From Maribacter caenipelagi (lineage in GTDB: Bacteria; Bacteroidota; Bacteroidia; Flavobacteriales; Flavobacteriaceae), in the NCBI RefSeq assembly GCF_004364175.1, contig NZ_SNZW01000013.1, forward strand, positions 186,001 to 250,000: DNA of 64,000 nt, in the 5' to 3' direction. Positions 42,537 through 53,675 of this stretch are shown here, piece after piece. The stretch's first letter is position 1. Each line of letters opens with the position of its first letter. The notes under the pieces are model-generated. The model saw only the letters and a list, made by a program, of their open reading frames with translations, ran no database searches and was not told the origin of the DNA. A program made the position numbers and the translations under genes.

Positions 42537-44351
42537 ATGATTCGTACGCTTTGGCTTTTATTGTTCGTTGTTATTATTACTTCTTGTAAAGAATCTACAA
42601 AACAAGAACAGTTTACTACAACGAAACCTATCGCTGAGGTTTTTGCCGAATTTTACGAGTTTAAGAAAAGTATCAACCCTATAGAGGCAACCAAAGCTGG
42701 CTTTTCGGAGTATAATGACACGATAGCCGATTATATTTCTGATGATTACATTCTACATTTAAAAGATCGTTACACTTATTTTCTAGAAGAACTAGGTCAA
42801 TATAATGCTGCTAATGTGAGTGCGGCCGATTATATGAGTTTGCGCGTTATGCAGTGGGATTGTACAGTGAAGTTAGAAGGGGCGATGAACCCCATAGTTA
42901 CGGTTGCTTCGCCTATCTATGATTTGCCAAGTTTTGAGTTAATGCCACTTTTTCAGATACAATCTTTGCATTTATATGTTGCCCAGCTAGCAGGTGGCAC
43001 TAGTGTACAGCCGTTTAAGAGTATTGAAGATTATAATAATTGGTTAAGCAGGTTAGAAGATTATTTAATGTTCTTAGACACATCTATCGAGAAGATGAAA
43101 ACAGGTATGGATAAAGGTGTAGTGCTACCAAAAGTACTGACCTTAAAAATGCTGCCACAGATACAATCGTTTATTGATGTTCCGCTTGAGGAAAATCTGT
43201 TCTACCAGCCGGTTATGAATTTTCCCGATGGCTTGCCTGATGTTGATATGGATATTCTTCAAAGTAATTATGAAGATTTCATTCAAGAAAAACTGTCGCC
43301 TAAATATGTGGAGTTGAATCGGTTTTTATCGGAGGATTATTTACCTGCTTGTAGAGATACAGACGGACTACTAGACCTTCCAAATGGAATAGAAACGTAT
43401 CAATATTTAATAAAATTACATACGACCACAACTATGAATGCTGATGAAATTCATGCATTAGGGCTGTCTGAAGTTGCTCGTATTTCCAAGGAAATGGAAA
43501 CGGTTAAAAATGAAATCGGATATAAAGGAGACCTAAAATCATTTTTTAACTCGCTACGTAATAAAAAAGAATTGATGCCTTTTTCAAAACCAGAAGAGGT
43601 CATTGAAAGTTTTAATGGTATTAATGATCGTATTGCTTTACGAATAGATTCTTTGTTTGCATTAACACCAAAAGCAGGTTTCAATGTGCGTAGAACAGAA
43701 GCATTTAGAGAAGCATCGGCAAGTGCAGAATATGTTCCAGGTTCAAAAGATGGATCAAGAGCAGGAATTTTCTATGTACCGATCCCTGATGTAAAAGGTT
43801 ATAACATGGTACATGATGAAGCTTTGTTTTTACATGAAGCGATACCTGGGCATCATTTTCAATTAAGTTTACAACAAGAGAATAAAAATCTTCCGGAGTT
43901 TTTGCACCCTGAGAGTATGGGTGTTTTTGTGGAAGGATGGGCGTTATATGCAGAATCTTTAGGAAAGGAATTGGGGATTTATACCGATCCATACCAGTAT
44001 TTTGGTATGTTGAGTATGGAGATGCATAGAGCAATTCGTTTAGTCGTCGACACAGGTATTCATGCAAAAGGATGGAGCAGAGAAAAAGCGATTCAATACT
44101 CTTTAGATAATGAGGCTGAATCTGAGGAGAGTATTATTGCTGAAATAGAACGTTATATGGCAACACCAGGCCAAGCGCTATCGTATAAGATTGGCCAGTT
44201 AAAAATTAGAGAACTGAGAACCAGGGCAGAGAAAGCTTTAGGCGATAAATTTAATATTAGAGAATTTCATAGTCAAATTTTAGACTCAGGTAGTTTACCT
44301 TTGGTATTATTAGAAGAAAAAATAACAAATTGGATTGCTCAGCAAAAGTAG
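42537..44351 (+). CDS. DUF885 family lipoprotein (putative zinc carboxypeptidase-like)
   Basis: A 604-residue protein with a lipoprotein leader (MIRTLWLLLFVVIITSCKES, lipobox ITSC). The HEAIPGHHFQ motif at residue 433 gives HExxxGH-type zinc ligands, and VEGWALYAESLGKELG with a later Glu completes the site, as in DUF885 proteins such as PpcE-like peptidases. It probably is a periplasmic or outer-membrane-attached metallopeptidase. ATG 42537 is used because the leader begins there; earlier in-frame codons lack a signal sequence. It stands alone. Confidence 0.83.
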   Translation: MIRTLWLLLFVVIITSCKESTKQEQFTTTKPIAEVFAEFYEFKKSINPIEATKAGFSEYNDTIADYISDDYILHLKDRYTYFLEELGQYNAANVSAADYMSLRVMQWDCTVKLEGAMNPIVTVASPIYDLPSFELMPLFQIQSLHLYVAQLAGGTSVQPFKSIEDYNNWLSRLEDYLMFLDTSIEKMKTGMDKGVVLPKVLTLKMLPQIQSFIDVPLEENLFYQPVMNFPDGLPDVDMDILQSNYEDFIQEKLSPKYVELNRFLSEDYLPACRDTDGLLDLPNGIETYQYLIKLHTTTTMNADEIHALGLSEVARISKEMETVKNEIGYKGDLKSFFNSLRNKKELMPFSKPEEVIESFNGINDRIALRIDSLFALTPKAGFNVRRTEAFREASASAEYVPGSKDGSRAGIFYVPIPDVKGYNMVHDEALFLHEAIPGHHFQLSLQQENKNLPEFLHPESMGVFVEGWALYAESLGKELGIYTDPYQYFGMLSMEMHRAIRLVVDTGIHAKGWSREKAIQYSLDNEAESEESIIAEIERYMATPGQALSYKIGQLKIRELRTRAEKALGDKFNIREFHSQILDSGSLPLVLLEEKITNWIAQQK

Positions 44352-44432
44352 TAATGTAGTAAAAGCCTGACATTTATTTGAAATATTAAAATAATATCGA
44401 CGTTAAGAATAGATAGTATAACACCACCATTA

Positions 44433-44861
44433 ATGAAAACCGCAAGATTATTATTTCAAGGTATGCTGCTGATAGTAGTATTCTGTTCATTTTCTTCAAT
44501 AGAGTACAATTCAGCTAAATACAGTAGTTTGCAAAAAACCGAAGCGACTGTTAGCACCGATTCTGTTTTGGGTGTTTGGAAATATACGATGACAAATGTT
44601 GAAGCACCTTATGAGAAAGGTATCTTTTTTATAACCCAAAAAGACGGTACATACGATGTTTCTGTGAAATTAGCCACTGGTATGCTTACAGGTCTAGATG
44701 TGGTTGTACAGGATAACGGTATCAACTTTAATGTAAATTTCGAAGGCTTAAAACGCGTATCTTTTATATTAAAGGTTAACGATGACAAAATCATGGGAGA
44801 AAGTTATTCTGTCATTGGTACCAGTGAAATTTTTGGAGTTCGCCAATTACCTGTAGAATAA
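44433..44861 (+). CDS. Small secreted protein of unknown function
   Basis: A 142-residue protein with a hydrophobic leader (MKTARLLFQGMLLIVVFCSF). The mature region is beta-rich (GVWKYTMTNVEAPYEKGIFF, FEGLKRVSFILKVNDDKIMG), like lipocalin-type or DUF-level small proteins of Bacteroidota. A conserved-looking core is SVLGVWKYT followed by GTYDVSVKL. No catalytic motif. A terminator follows. Confidence 0.6.
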   Translation: MKTARLLFQGMLLIVVFCSFSSIEYNSAKYSSLQKTEATVSTDSVLGVWKYTMTNVEAPYEKGIFFITQKDGTYDVSVKLATGMLTGLDVVVQDNGINFNVNFEGLKRVSFILKVNDDKIMGESYSVIGTSEIFGVRQLPVE

Positions 44862-44878
44862 AGATTTAAATCTTTCCG

Positions 44879-44907
44879 AAAAAATACTTAGTTTTCAGTA
44901 TTTTTTT
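44879..44907 (+). terminator. Rho-independent terminator after the small secreted protein gene
   Basis: AAAAAATACT (44879-44888) pairs with AGTATTTTTT (44897-44906), followed by more Ts. The stem is AT-only except one G-C pair. AAAGATTTAAATCTTT at 44861-44876 is a separate palindrome just upstream. Confidence 0.6.
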
Positions 44908-44933
44908 AAAGAAGGTCTAAGTGACCTACTTTG

Positions 44934-46586
44934 ATGATTTTACGAACTAACTATTTTGATTTGAAAAAACTACTTCCAATTCTACTCGTCTTATTATCTG
45001 GTTGCGAACTCATGAAAGAGAAAGTCGACCTTGTAATCGTAAATGCAAAAGTCTATACCGTAGATGATTCTTTTTCTGAAGCCCAAGCTTTTGCAGTGCA
45101 AGATGGTAAGTTCATAGCTGTGGGTTCTACCGATGAAATAAGAGATGTTTACACTTCTGATCAGTTGATCGATGCAGATGGCAGGGCTATTACGCCTGGT
45201 TTAATCGATGCACATTGCCATTTTTATGGATTAGGACTTACCCAGCAATTGGTAGATTTAGTGGGTACTAAAAGTTTTGATGAAGTATTGGATCGCGTAA
45301 AAGCCTTTCATGAAGCTAACCCAAAGTCCTTTGTTAGAGGCAGAGGCTGGGATCAGAATGATTGGGAAATAAAAGAATTTCCGACAAAAGCAGAATTAGA
45401 TACTATTTTTCCAGATATACCGGTGGCTTTAGAACGTGTAGACGGTCATGCATACTTAGTCAATCAAAAAGCTTTGGATATGGCAGGTATAGACTGGAGT
45501 ACCAAAGTTGAAGGTGGTGAAATCGTAAAAAAATGGGAGAATGGCTATTCTGGTATTACAGGAGTTTTAGTCGATAACCCAATGACGCTTATAGATAGTA
45601 TAATGCCATTGCCAACGTTAGAAGATAAAGTTAGGGCGTTGAAAGATGCCGAGAGAATTAGCTTGAACCACGGTTTAACAACCGTAAATGACGCCGGATT
45701 AGATAGAAGTACCATTGAGCTTATCGATAGCTTGCAGCAGGCAGGTGAATTGTCTATCAGGGTCTATGCCATGGTAAGCAACAATAAAGAAGAGGTAGAC
45801 TATTTTATAAACAAAGGACCTATTAAAACAGATCGATTGAATGTGCGATCAATTAAAGTTTATGGCGACGGAGCATTAGGTTCTAGAGGTGCTGCCTTAA
45901 AAGAAGAATATAGTGATTTGCCAGGTCATTTTGGGGCTATGATTACTCCTGTTGCAGAGATTGAGGCTTTAGCTCAAAAATTGGCGAATTCAGAATATCA
46001 AATGAATACGCATGCCATTGGTGACTCTGCTAATATTGCGGTATTAAGAGCATATAAGAAGGTACTACAAGGTAAATCTGATAGACGGTGGAAAATTGAA
46101 CATGCCCAAGTATTAACAGAAGGTGATTTTGATTATTTTGAAGATGGTATTATTCCTTCAGTACAACCAACCCACGCAACAAGCGATATGTATTGGGCAG
46201 AAGATCGTTTAGGTGAGAGAGTAAAAGGCGCATATGCGTATAAAACATTATTAAAGAAAGCAGGTACTATTGCATTAGGTACCGATTTTCCTGTGGAAGA
46301 TGTGAGTCCGTTTTTGACATTCTATGCCGCAGTTGCACGACAAGATACAAGTGGATTCCCTGAAGGAGGATTTCAAATGGAAGAAGCTTTGTCTAGAGAA
46401 GAAACCTTGAAAGGGATGACAATTTGGGCGGCATACTCTAATTTTGAAGAAGATGAAAAAGGTAGCATAGAGCCAGGTAAGGTTGCAGATTTTGTTATTT
46501 ATGATAAGGATATGATGACGGTTCCGGTATCAGAGATTCCTACCATTCGTGCCGAGCAGACTTTTGTAAACGGTATAGTTCGATAA
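44934..46586 (+). CDS. Amidohydrolase family (YtcJ-like) lipoprotein
   Basis: A 550-residue exported metal-dependent hydrolase. Leader LLPILLVLLSGC has a lipobox. The HxH motif is in LIDAHCHFYG, RGWDQNDWE is a family segment, NTHAIGDSAN holds a later His, IEHAQV another, and GTDFPVEDVSPF contains the catalytic Asp. This pattern is the YtcJ/AtzF-type amidohydrolase branch (TIM barrel with an added N-terminal beta sandwich, VDLVIVNAKVYTVDD). It hydrolyses C-N bonds of an unknown substrate, here outside the cytoplasm. The ATG at 44934 follows a TTG by one codon. A shared terminator lies between it and DUF2911. Confidence 0.85.
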   Translation: MILRTNYFDLKKLLPILLVLLSGCELMKEKVDLVIVNAKVYTVDDSFSEAQAFAVQDGKFIAVGSTDEIRDVYTSDQLIDADGRAITPGLIDAHCHFYGLGLTQQLVDLVGTKSFDEVLDRVKAFHEANPKSFVRGRGWDQNDWEIKEFPTKAELDTIFPDIPVALERVDGHAYLVNQKALDMAGIDWSTKVEGGEIVKKWENGYSGITGVLVDNPMTLIDSIMPLPTLEDKVRALKDAERISLNHGLTTVNDAGLDRSTIELIDSLQQAGELSIRVYAMVSNNKEEVDYFINKGPIKTDRLNVRSIKVYGDGALGSRGAALKEEYSDLPGHFGAMITPVAEIEALAQKLANSEYQMNTHAIGDSANIAVLRAYKKVLQGKSDRRWKIEHAQVLTEGDFDYFEDGIIPSVQPTHATSDMYWAEDRLGERVKGAYAYKTLLKKAGTIALGTDFPVEDVSPFLTFYAAVARQDTSGFPEGGFQMEEALSREETLKGMTIWAAYSNFEEDEKGSIEPGKVADFVIYDKDMMTVPVSEIPTIRAEQTFVNGIVR

Positions 46587-46600
46587 AATAAAAAAGGTCA

Positions 46601-46634
46601 AAAAAAAGCCTCGGTCATTGACCGAGGCTTTTTT
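46601..46634. terminator. Bidirectional terminator between the amidohydrolase and DUF2911 genes
   Basis: GCCTCGGTC (46608-46616) and GACCGAGGC (46620-46628) form a perfect 9-bp stem with an ATT loop, flanked by seven As and six Ts, so it can work in both directions. Confidence 0.88.
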
Positions 46635-46651
46635 AATAAATCATGTTTCTA

Positions 46652-47191
46652 TTACATACTAATTGGAACTGCAACTCTTGTTTTGTCCCATCCCATAACT
46701 AAATGAGCACCGTCGTTAGCTTCTTTAAAAGCAATTGAAAATTCTTCAAGCGACGCAGTATCAGAACCGTTAGGTACAGTTATACGCGCAACATCAGAAG
46801 ATTCATCGTAAAAATAAGAACCCCATTGGTTTAAATTTTTATTCAAAATAACTGTCCACTCATCTGCGCCAGGTATAGTGAATAAAGAATAGGTTCCAGC
46901 TTTAACATCTTTACCTCCGAAATTTACATCCTTATAAAATGTAATTTCAGGAGCTTCATTCGCACCTGTTCTCCAAACTTTACCTGTTGGAGCTAATTCT
47001 TCCATAGAACGACCCTTCAATTGTGGTCTTCCGTAAATGATACGTACCGCTTTTTCAGAAACTTTGTAATCTGTTGGGTAGGCAGCCATATCCATTGGGC
47101 TTTTGTCTATTCCAGAGAACTCTTGGGCTGTTACCGTAGTAGTTAAAACTAAGGCTAACATTAATGTGGCTATTGTAAATACTTTTTTCAT
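46652..47191 (-). CDS. DUF2911 domain secreted protein
   Basis: A 179-residue exported protein with signal peptide MKKVFTIATLMLALVLTT ending near TVTAQ. The DUF2911 core is present: YGRPQLKGRSMEELAP, GKVWRTGANEAPEITFYKDV, AGTYSLFTIPGADEWTVILN and KNLNQWGSYFYDE. The fold is a beta-rich domain of unknown role found mostly in Bacteroidota. It stands alone and shares the bidirectional terminator with the amidohydrolase gene. Confidence 0.88.
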   Translation of the reverse strand: MKKVFTIATLMLALVLTTTVTAQEFSGIDKSPMDMAAYPTDYKVSEKAVRIIYGRPQLKGRSMEELAPTGKVWRTGANEAPEITFYKDVNFGGKDVKAGTYSLFTIPGADEWTVILNKNLNQWGSYFYDESSDVARITVPNGSDTASLEEFSIAFKEANDGAHLVMGWDKTRVAVPISM

Positions 47192-47379
47192 AATAATTGT
47201 TTTGGTTTTCTAGGTCATAAAACTAAGCAGTTCCTTACAGTAGTATTAATAAAAAGAAGTTAAATTTTTGATTGTTACATTTCATCACGTTTTAAACATG
47301 ATTTAGGTGAGATATATGTCAAATAGAACTAAAAACGCAGTTTATTATTACAATTTGTAATCATAATTGGTGTATGTGT

Positions 47380-47409
47380 TTGTTAATTGAAACAATAAAT
47401 TGATATTTG
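47380..47409 (+). promoter_or_regulatory. Promoter of asnB
   Basis: TTG (47380-47382), 19-nt spacer, then GATATTTG (47402-47409), one mismatch to TAnnTTTG, 27 nt before the ATG. The spacing fits Bacteroidota promoters. Confidence 0.55.
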
Positions 47410-47436
47410 TATTCGAATTGATATAATAATTAGATT

Positions 47437-49110
47437 ATGTGTGGAATAGTATGTGCATTTGATGTTAAGGAAAGTACAGAGTTACTTAGACCTCAACTTT
47501 TAGAAATGTCGAAGAAAATTAGACATAGAGGTCCAGATTGGAGTGGAATCTATGCAGATGATAAAGCCATCTTGGCGCATGAGCGTTTGGCTATTGTAGA
47601 TCCAGCTTCTGGAAAACAACCATTATTGAGCCCTAATGGTAAATTGATATTGGCAGCCAATGGTGAAATATATAATCATAGAGAGTTACGTAAGCAATTT
47701 GAAGGTAAATACGATTTTCAAACAGAGTCTGATTGTGAAGTAATTTTGGCTCTGTATCAAGAAAAAGGAGTTGATTTCTTAGATGAGATGAACGGTATTT
47801 TCGGATTCGCTATTTATGATGCTGAGAAAGATGAATATTTTGTTGCTCGTGACCACATGGGTATTATTCCATTATACATGGGATGGGATAAAAACGGAAC
47901 GTTCTATGTAGCTTCAGAATTGAAAGCATTAGAAGGTACGTGTACTAAAATAGAATTATTTCCTCCAGGACATTATTTACATAGCTCTGACGGAGAAATA
48001 AAAAGATGGTACTCTAGAGATTGGATGGAGTATGATGCGGTTAAAGATAACGCAACTAGCATTCAAGAAGTTAAAGAAGCTTTAGAAGCTGCAGTTCACA
48101 GACAGTTAATGTCTGATGTACCTTACGGAGTTTTATTATCGGGTGGTTTAGATTCTTCTGTAACCTCTGCTATTGCTAAAAAATACGCTCAGAAAAGAAT
48201 TGAAAGTGGTGATACTGTAGATGCATGGTACCCGCAATTACACTCTTTCTCTGTAGGTTTAGAAGGATCGCCAGATTTGGCAGCTGCAAAAAAAGTTGCT
48301 GATCACATTGGTACCGTACACCACGAAATTAAGTTTACCATACAAGAAGGTTTAGATGCTATTAAAGATGTTATTTATAACATAGAAACGTATGATATTA
48401 CGACCATTCGTTCTTCTACGCCAATGTACTTAATGGCTAGAGTTATTAAGTCTATGGGTATTAAAATGGTATTGTCGGGTGAAGGGGCAGATGAGTTATT
48501 TGGAGGTTACTTGTATTTTCATAAAGCACCAAATTCACAAGAATTTCATGAAGAGACCGTACGTAAATTAGACAAGTTGCATATGTACGACTGTTTAAGA
48601 GCTAATAAGAGTTTAGCTGCTTGGGGTATTGAAGGGCGTGTGCCATTTTTAGATAAAGAATTTATGGACGTTGCTATGCGCATAAACCCACAAGATAAAA
48701 TGATCAACGGGGAGCGTATGGAGAAATGGGTAGTTCGTAAGGCGTTTGAAGATATGATACCTGAAAGTGTTGCATGGAGACAAAAAGAACAGTTTAGTGA
48801 TGGCGTTGGTTACAGTTGGATCGACACCTTAAAAGAATTGGTTGACAAAGAAATAACTGACGAGCAAATTAAGAATGCGGCATTCCGTTTTCCTATAAAT
48901 ACACCGTTGAACAAAGAAGAGTATTACTATAGAACAATTTTTGAAGGACATTTTCCTAGTGATGCCGCGGCATTGAGTGTACCGCAAGAAGCAAGTGTAG
49001 CTTGTAGTACCGCAACAGCTTTAGAATGGGATGAGGCATTTAAGAATATGAATGATCCTTCTGGTAGAGCAATAGCTAACGTACATGACGAAGCATACGT
49101 TAAACAATAG
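47437..49110 (+). CDS. asnB: Asparagine synthase B (glutamine-hydrolysing)
   Basis: A 557-residue enzyme making asparagine from aspartate, ATP and glutamine. The N-terminal glutaminase starts MCGIV with the nucleophile Cys2 after removal of Met, followed by RHRGPDWSG and ANGEIYNH. The synthetase domain has the pyrophosphate-binding LSGGLDSS near residue 234 and VLSGEGADELFGGYLYFH. Length and order are those of the bacterial AsnB. It is monocistronic with its own promoter and a strong terminator. Confidence 0.95.
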   Translation: MCGIVCAFDVKESTELLRPQLLEMSKKIRHRGPDWSGIYADDKAILAHERLAIVDPASGKQPLLSPNGKLILAANGEIYNHRELRKQFEGKYDFQTESDCEVILALYQEKGVDFLDEMNGIFGFAIYDAEKDEYFVARDHMGIIPLYMGWDKNGTFYVASELKALEGTCTKIELFPPGHYLHSSDGEIKRWYSRDWMEYDAVKDNATSIQEVKEALEAAVHRQLMSDVPYGVLLSGGLDSSVTSAIAKKYAQKRIESGDTVDAWYPQLHSFSVGLEGSPDLAAAKKVADHIGTVHHEIKFTIQEGLDAIKDVIYNIETYDITTIRSSTPMYLMARVIKSMGIKMVLSGEGADELFGGYLYFHKAPNSQEFHEETVRKLDKLHMYDCLRANKSLAAWGIEGRVPFLDKEFMDVAMRINPQDKMINGERMEKWVVRKAFEDMIPESVAWRQKEQFSDGVGYSWIDTLKELVDKEITDEQIKNAAFRFPINTPLNKEEYYYRTIFEGHFPSDAAALSVPQEASVACSTATALEWDEAFKNMNDPSGRAIANVHDEAYVKQ

Positions 49111-49141
49111 GGTTTGAATTAGTCATTATATCTATTGTAAA

Positions 49142-49176
49142 AACCCCGTCTACTTTTGTAGACGGGGTTACTTTTT
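49142..49176. terminator. Bidirectional terminator between asnB and the CsbD gene
   Basis: AACCCCGTCTAC (49142-49153) and GTAGACGGGGTT (49158-49169) form a perfect 12-bp stem with a TTTT loop, followed by ACTTTTTT. It can end both converging genes. Confidence 0.88.
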
Positions 49177-49198
49177 TATGCGAATATTGCTATAGCCC

Positions 49199-49384
49199 TT
49201 AAATGCTATCAATCATCTCTTTTAATTTTTCTTTAGATTCTCCGGTCTTTTCTTGAATTCTTCCTAATAGCTCATCAGATTTACCTTCTGTGTAAGTAAG
49301 GTCATCATCGGTAAGTTCACCGTATTGTTGTTTAATTTTTCCTTTAGCTATATTCCACTTTCCTTTAAATTGTTCTTCGTTCAT
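49199..49384 (-). CDS. CsbD family stress-response protein
   Basis: A 61-residue protein, almost entirely CsbD domain: EEQFKGKWNIAKGKIKQQYG, then ELTDDDLTYTEGKSDELLGR, ending IQEKTGESKEKL. CsbD proteins are small, highly charged and induced in general stress in Bacillus; their role is unknown. The compact length and low-complexity charge are typical. It is convergent with asnB across the shared terminator. Confidence 0.9.
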   Translation of the reverse strand: MNEEQFKGKWNIAKGKIKQQYGELTDDDLTYTEGKSDELLGRIQEKTGESKEKLKEMIDSI

Positions 49385-51720
<2,336 letters not shown>

Positions 51721-51740
51721 AAAATACCATTTACACAACA

Positions 51741-51769
51741 AAAACCTGCGCCTACAGCGCAGGTTTTTT
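51741..51769 (+). terminator. Rho-independent terminator after gyrB
   Basis: AAAACCTGCGC (51741-51751) pairs perfectly with GCGCAGGTTTT (51757-51767), loop CTACA, then Ts. Confidence 0.88.
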
Positions 51770-51791
51770 AGTTTTAGGTAAAATTACAACG

Positions 51792-52808
51792 ATGAAGAAT
51801 TTAGTTACTAGTGTTTTAATTGGTTCATGTCTAGCAGTTAGTGCTCAGGCAGATTTCAATAATGTACTTTCAGCGGGTGTTGAAGATGCAGAAACGTTTA
51901 CAACAGATTACATGGCTCCACTTTCTGAAAGTGTAGTATTTAGCATGTCTACAGGTTGGTATAATACCGCTGATGCAAAACCATTAGGTGGCTTTGAAAT
52001 TTCTATCATAGGTAACATTACCGGTTTTAAGAATAAGGAGGATAAGAAGACTTTTATTTTAGACCCTAATGATTATCAGAATTTAGATTTTGTTGATAAT
52101 CCTGGTGTGGCAAGACCCGTTTCAACTGCCTTAGGAGATATTTCTGGTACAGAAGTATTTGTAGAAGGGGAAGTTTTGGGTGCAACGGTTCGTGAGACTT
52201 TTGAATTGCCATCTGGTTTATCGGGAGAAGATATCGATTTTATTCCTTCAGGATATGTGCAAGCAAGTGTAGGTTTGATTAAAGGGACTGAAGTTAAAGC
52301 AAGATTTCTTCCAAAGATTGAATATGAAGACGCATCTATTGGTTTGTTCGGTTTAGGTATTCAACATGATTTCACCAAATTATTACCTGCTGATAAAATT
52401 TTACCTGTGGCGATTTCGGCGGTTATTGGGTATACCAATATTAGTGGCGATTATGATTTGGCCAATGCTGATTTAATAGATGGCGAAAATCAACGAATAG
52501 AAGCAGAAATTAACAGTTGGGCATTTGGTGCCGTAGTATCTACAAAACTGCCCATCATTAATTTTTATGGAGGTGTAAATTATATTACCGGTAAATCGGT
52601 AACAGATGTATTGGGTACGTATAGGGTAACTGGTGGTCCTTTTGCTTCAGAAACATATGAAGATCCATTTTCTATAACAAAGAAGGTTAACGGAGTTACT
52701 GGTACTTTAGGTACGAAGCTTAAATTAGGTTTCTTTAGATTGAATGCAGAATATAACTTAGGAGAATTCAATACCGCAACTGTTGGTATTAATTTCGGAT
52801 TCAGGTAA
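51792..52808 (+). CDS. DUF6588-type outer-membrane beta-barrel protein
   Basis: A 338-residue exported protein (MKNLVTSVLIGSCLAVSAQA). LSAGVEDAETFTTDYMAPL followed by GFEISIIGN and later RFLPKIEYEDASIGLFGLGI are typical of the DUF6588 group of Bacteroidota. Repeated short amphipathic strands and a final strand ending NFGFR suggest a small barrel in the outer membrane. The function is unknown. It starts 22 nt after the gyrB terminator and is its own unit. Confidence 0.75.
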   Translation: MKNLVTSVLIGSCLAVSAQADFNNVLSAGVEDAETFTTDYMAPLSESVVFSMSTGWYNTADAKPLGGFEISIIGNITGFKNKEDKKTFILDPNDYQNLDFVDNPGVARPVSTALGDISGTEVFVEGEVLGATVRETFELPSGLSGEDIDFIPSGYVQASVGLIKGTEVKARFLPKIEYEDASIGLFGLGIQHDFTKLLPADKILPVAISAVIGYTNISGDYDLANADLIDGENQRIEAEINSWAFGAVVSTKLPIINFYGGVNYITGKSVTDVLGTYRVTGGPFASETYEDPFSITKKVNGVTGTLGTKLKLGFFRLNAEYNLGEFNTATVGINFGFR

Positions 52809-52827
52809 ATAAAGTTTACGTAATTAA

Positions 52828-52874
52828 AAAGGTCCGATAGAATTATTTCTAATTCCGTCGAACCTTTTTTTTTT
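52828..52874 (+). terminator. Rho-independent terminator after the DUF6588 gene
   Basis: An imperfect stem (AAGGTCCGATAGAATT with AATTCCGTCGAACCTT) around ATTTCT is followed by a long T-run. Confidence 0.7.
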
Positions 52875-52945
52875 GTGCTTTAAATAAGCGTAGGTAACTG
52901 TAATAAAAATCTTTTCAATTGTTAGCAGGGAACAACAATGGGTAT

Positions 52946-52983
52946 AAAAAAGACTGCCCAGATCCCTCCGGACAGCCTTTTTC
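52946..52983 (-). terminator. Terminator-like hairpin downstream of the minus-strand lipoprotein gene
   Basis: AAAAGACTGCCC (52948-52959) and GGACAGCCTTTT (52970-52981) form an imperfect 12-bp stem, flanked by A- and T-runs. On the minus strand the T-run follows the stem 22 nt after the lipoprotein stop codon. Confidence 0.6.
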
Positions 52984-53004
52984 CCATGGCCCTGTTAAAA
53001 TCGT

Positions 53005-53382
53005 TTATTCCCTTATTGCCAATGTAGCACCGTCTTTCTTCTGAAGATAAGAAACATCATCAGTAGCTTTAATGGTGATTATATTGTTGGGTTTGCCGTC
53101 TAGACCTTTATACTCGATCGTATAAACATCGTTTTGTTTAGACCAATTGAAATCTGTTTTTAAGATAGTTGTAGAACCGTCGATCTCATGATATCTTCCT
53201 AAGAAAACATCATTGAAAATCCATTCTTTTCGAATAGTTTGTTTTGAAGAATTTTCGGTTATTATTAATTCGGATTGCGACCATATTCCTATAATAGGAT
53301 CGTTGTTTTGTTCGATCCTAGAACAATTCGCAAGAAACACTATGGCGCATATGGCCAACAAAGAGAGGAACTTCTTAGTCAT
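53005..53382 (-). CDS. Small lipoprotein, lipocalin-like
   Basis: A 125-residue protein with leader MTKKFLSLLAICAIVFLANC, lipobox LANC, so lipidated. The mature part (PIIGIWSQSELIITENSS, RKEWIFNDVFLGRYHEID, FNWSKQNDVYTIEYKGLD) follows the pattern of Bacteroidota lipocalin-like proteins, starting with the G-x-W motif. Probably outer-membrane anchored on the periplasmic side. Ligand unknown. Confidence 0.7.
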   Translation of the reverse strand: MTKKFLSLLAICAIVFLANCSRIEQNNDPIIGIWSQSELIITENSSKQTIRKEWIFNDVFLGRYHEIDGSTTILKTDFNWSKQNDVYTIEYKGLDGKPNNIITIKATDDVSYLQKKDGATLAIRE

Positions 53383-53598
53383 AAGTAGGTTAATTTATTT
53401 TTTGGATTTGGGATCCACAGTATTTAACGTCACTAATTTTGGGTTATTACTTTAATTCGATGTATGGTAACTAATTCATGATTTCTTCGTTAAAGCGCAT
53501 TTTTTTTTAACAAAACCTGCATTTTATCGATGTTTTTTTAAAGGCTATGGGCGGTAATTAAATCAATAGGTCAATAGCATATTTCGTCAATAAATACC

Positions 53599-53606
53599 TA
53601 TTTTTG
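53599..53606 (+). promoter_or_regulatory. Promoter -7 box of mdh
   Basis: TATTTTTG is an exact TAnnTTTG match, 69 nt before the mdh ATG. A -33 TTG is not visible, so this is tentative. Confidence 0.35.
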
Positions 53607-53675
53607 AAGTGAAAATTCAATAAACATAAGGTGGGCGTTCCATTTTATATATAATAATTCATAAAATAGAAATAA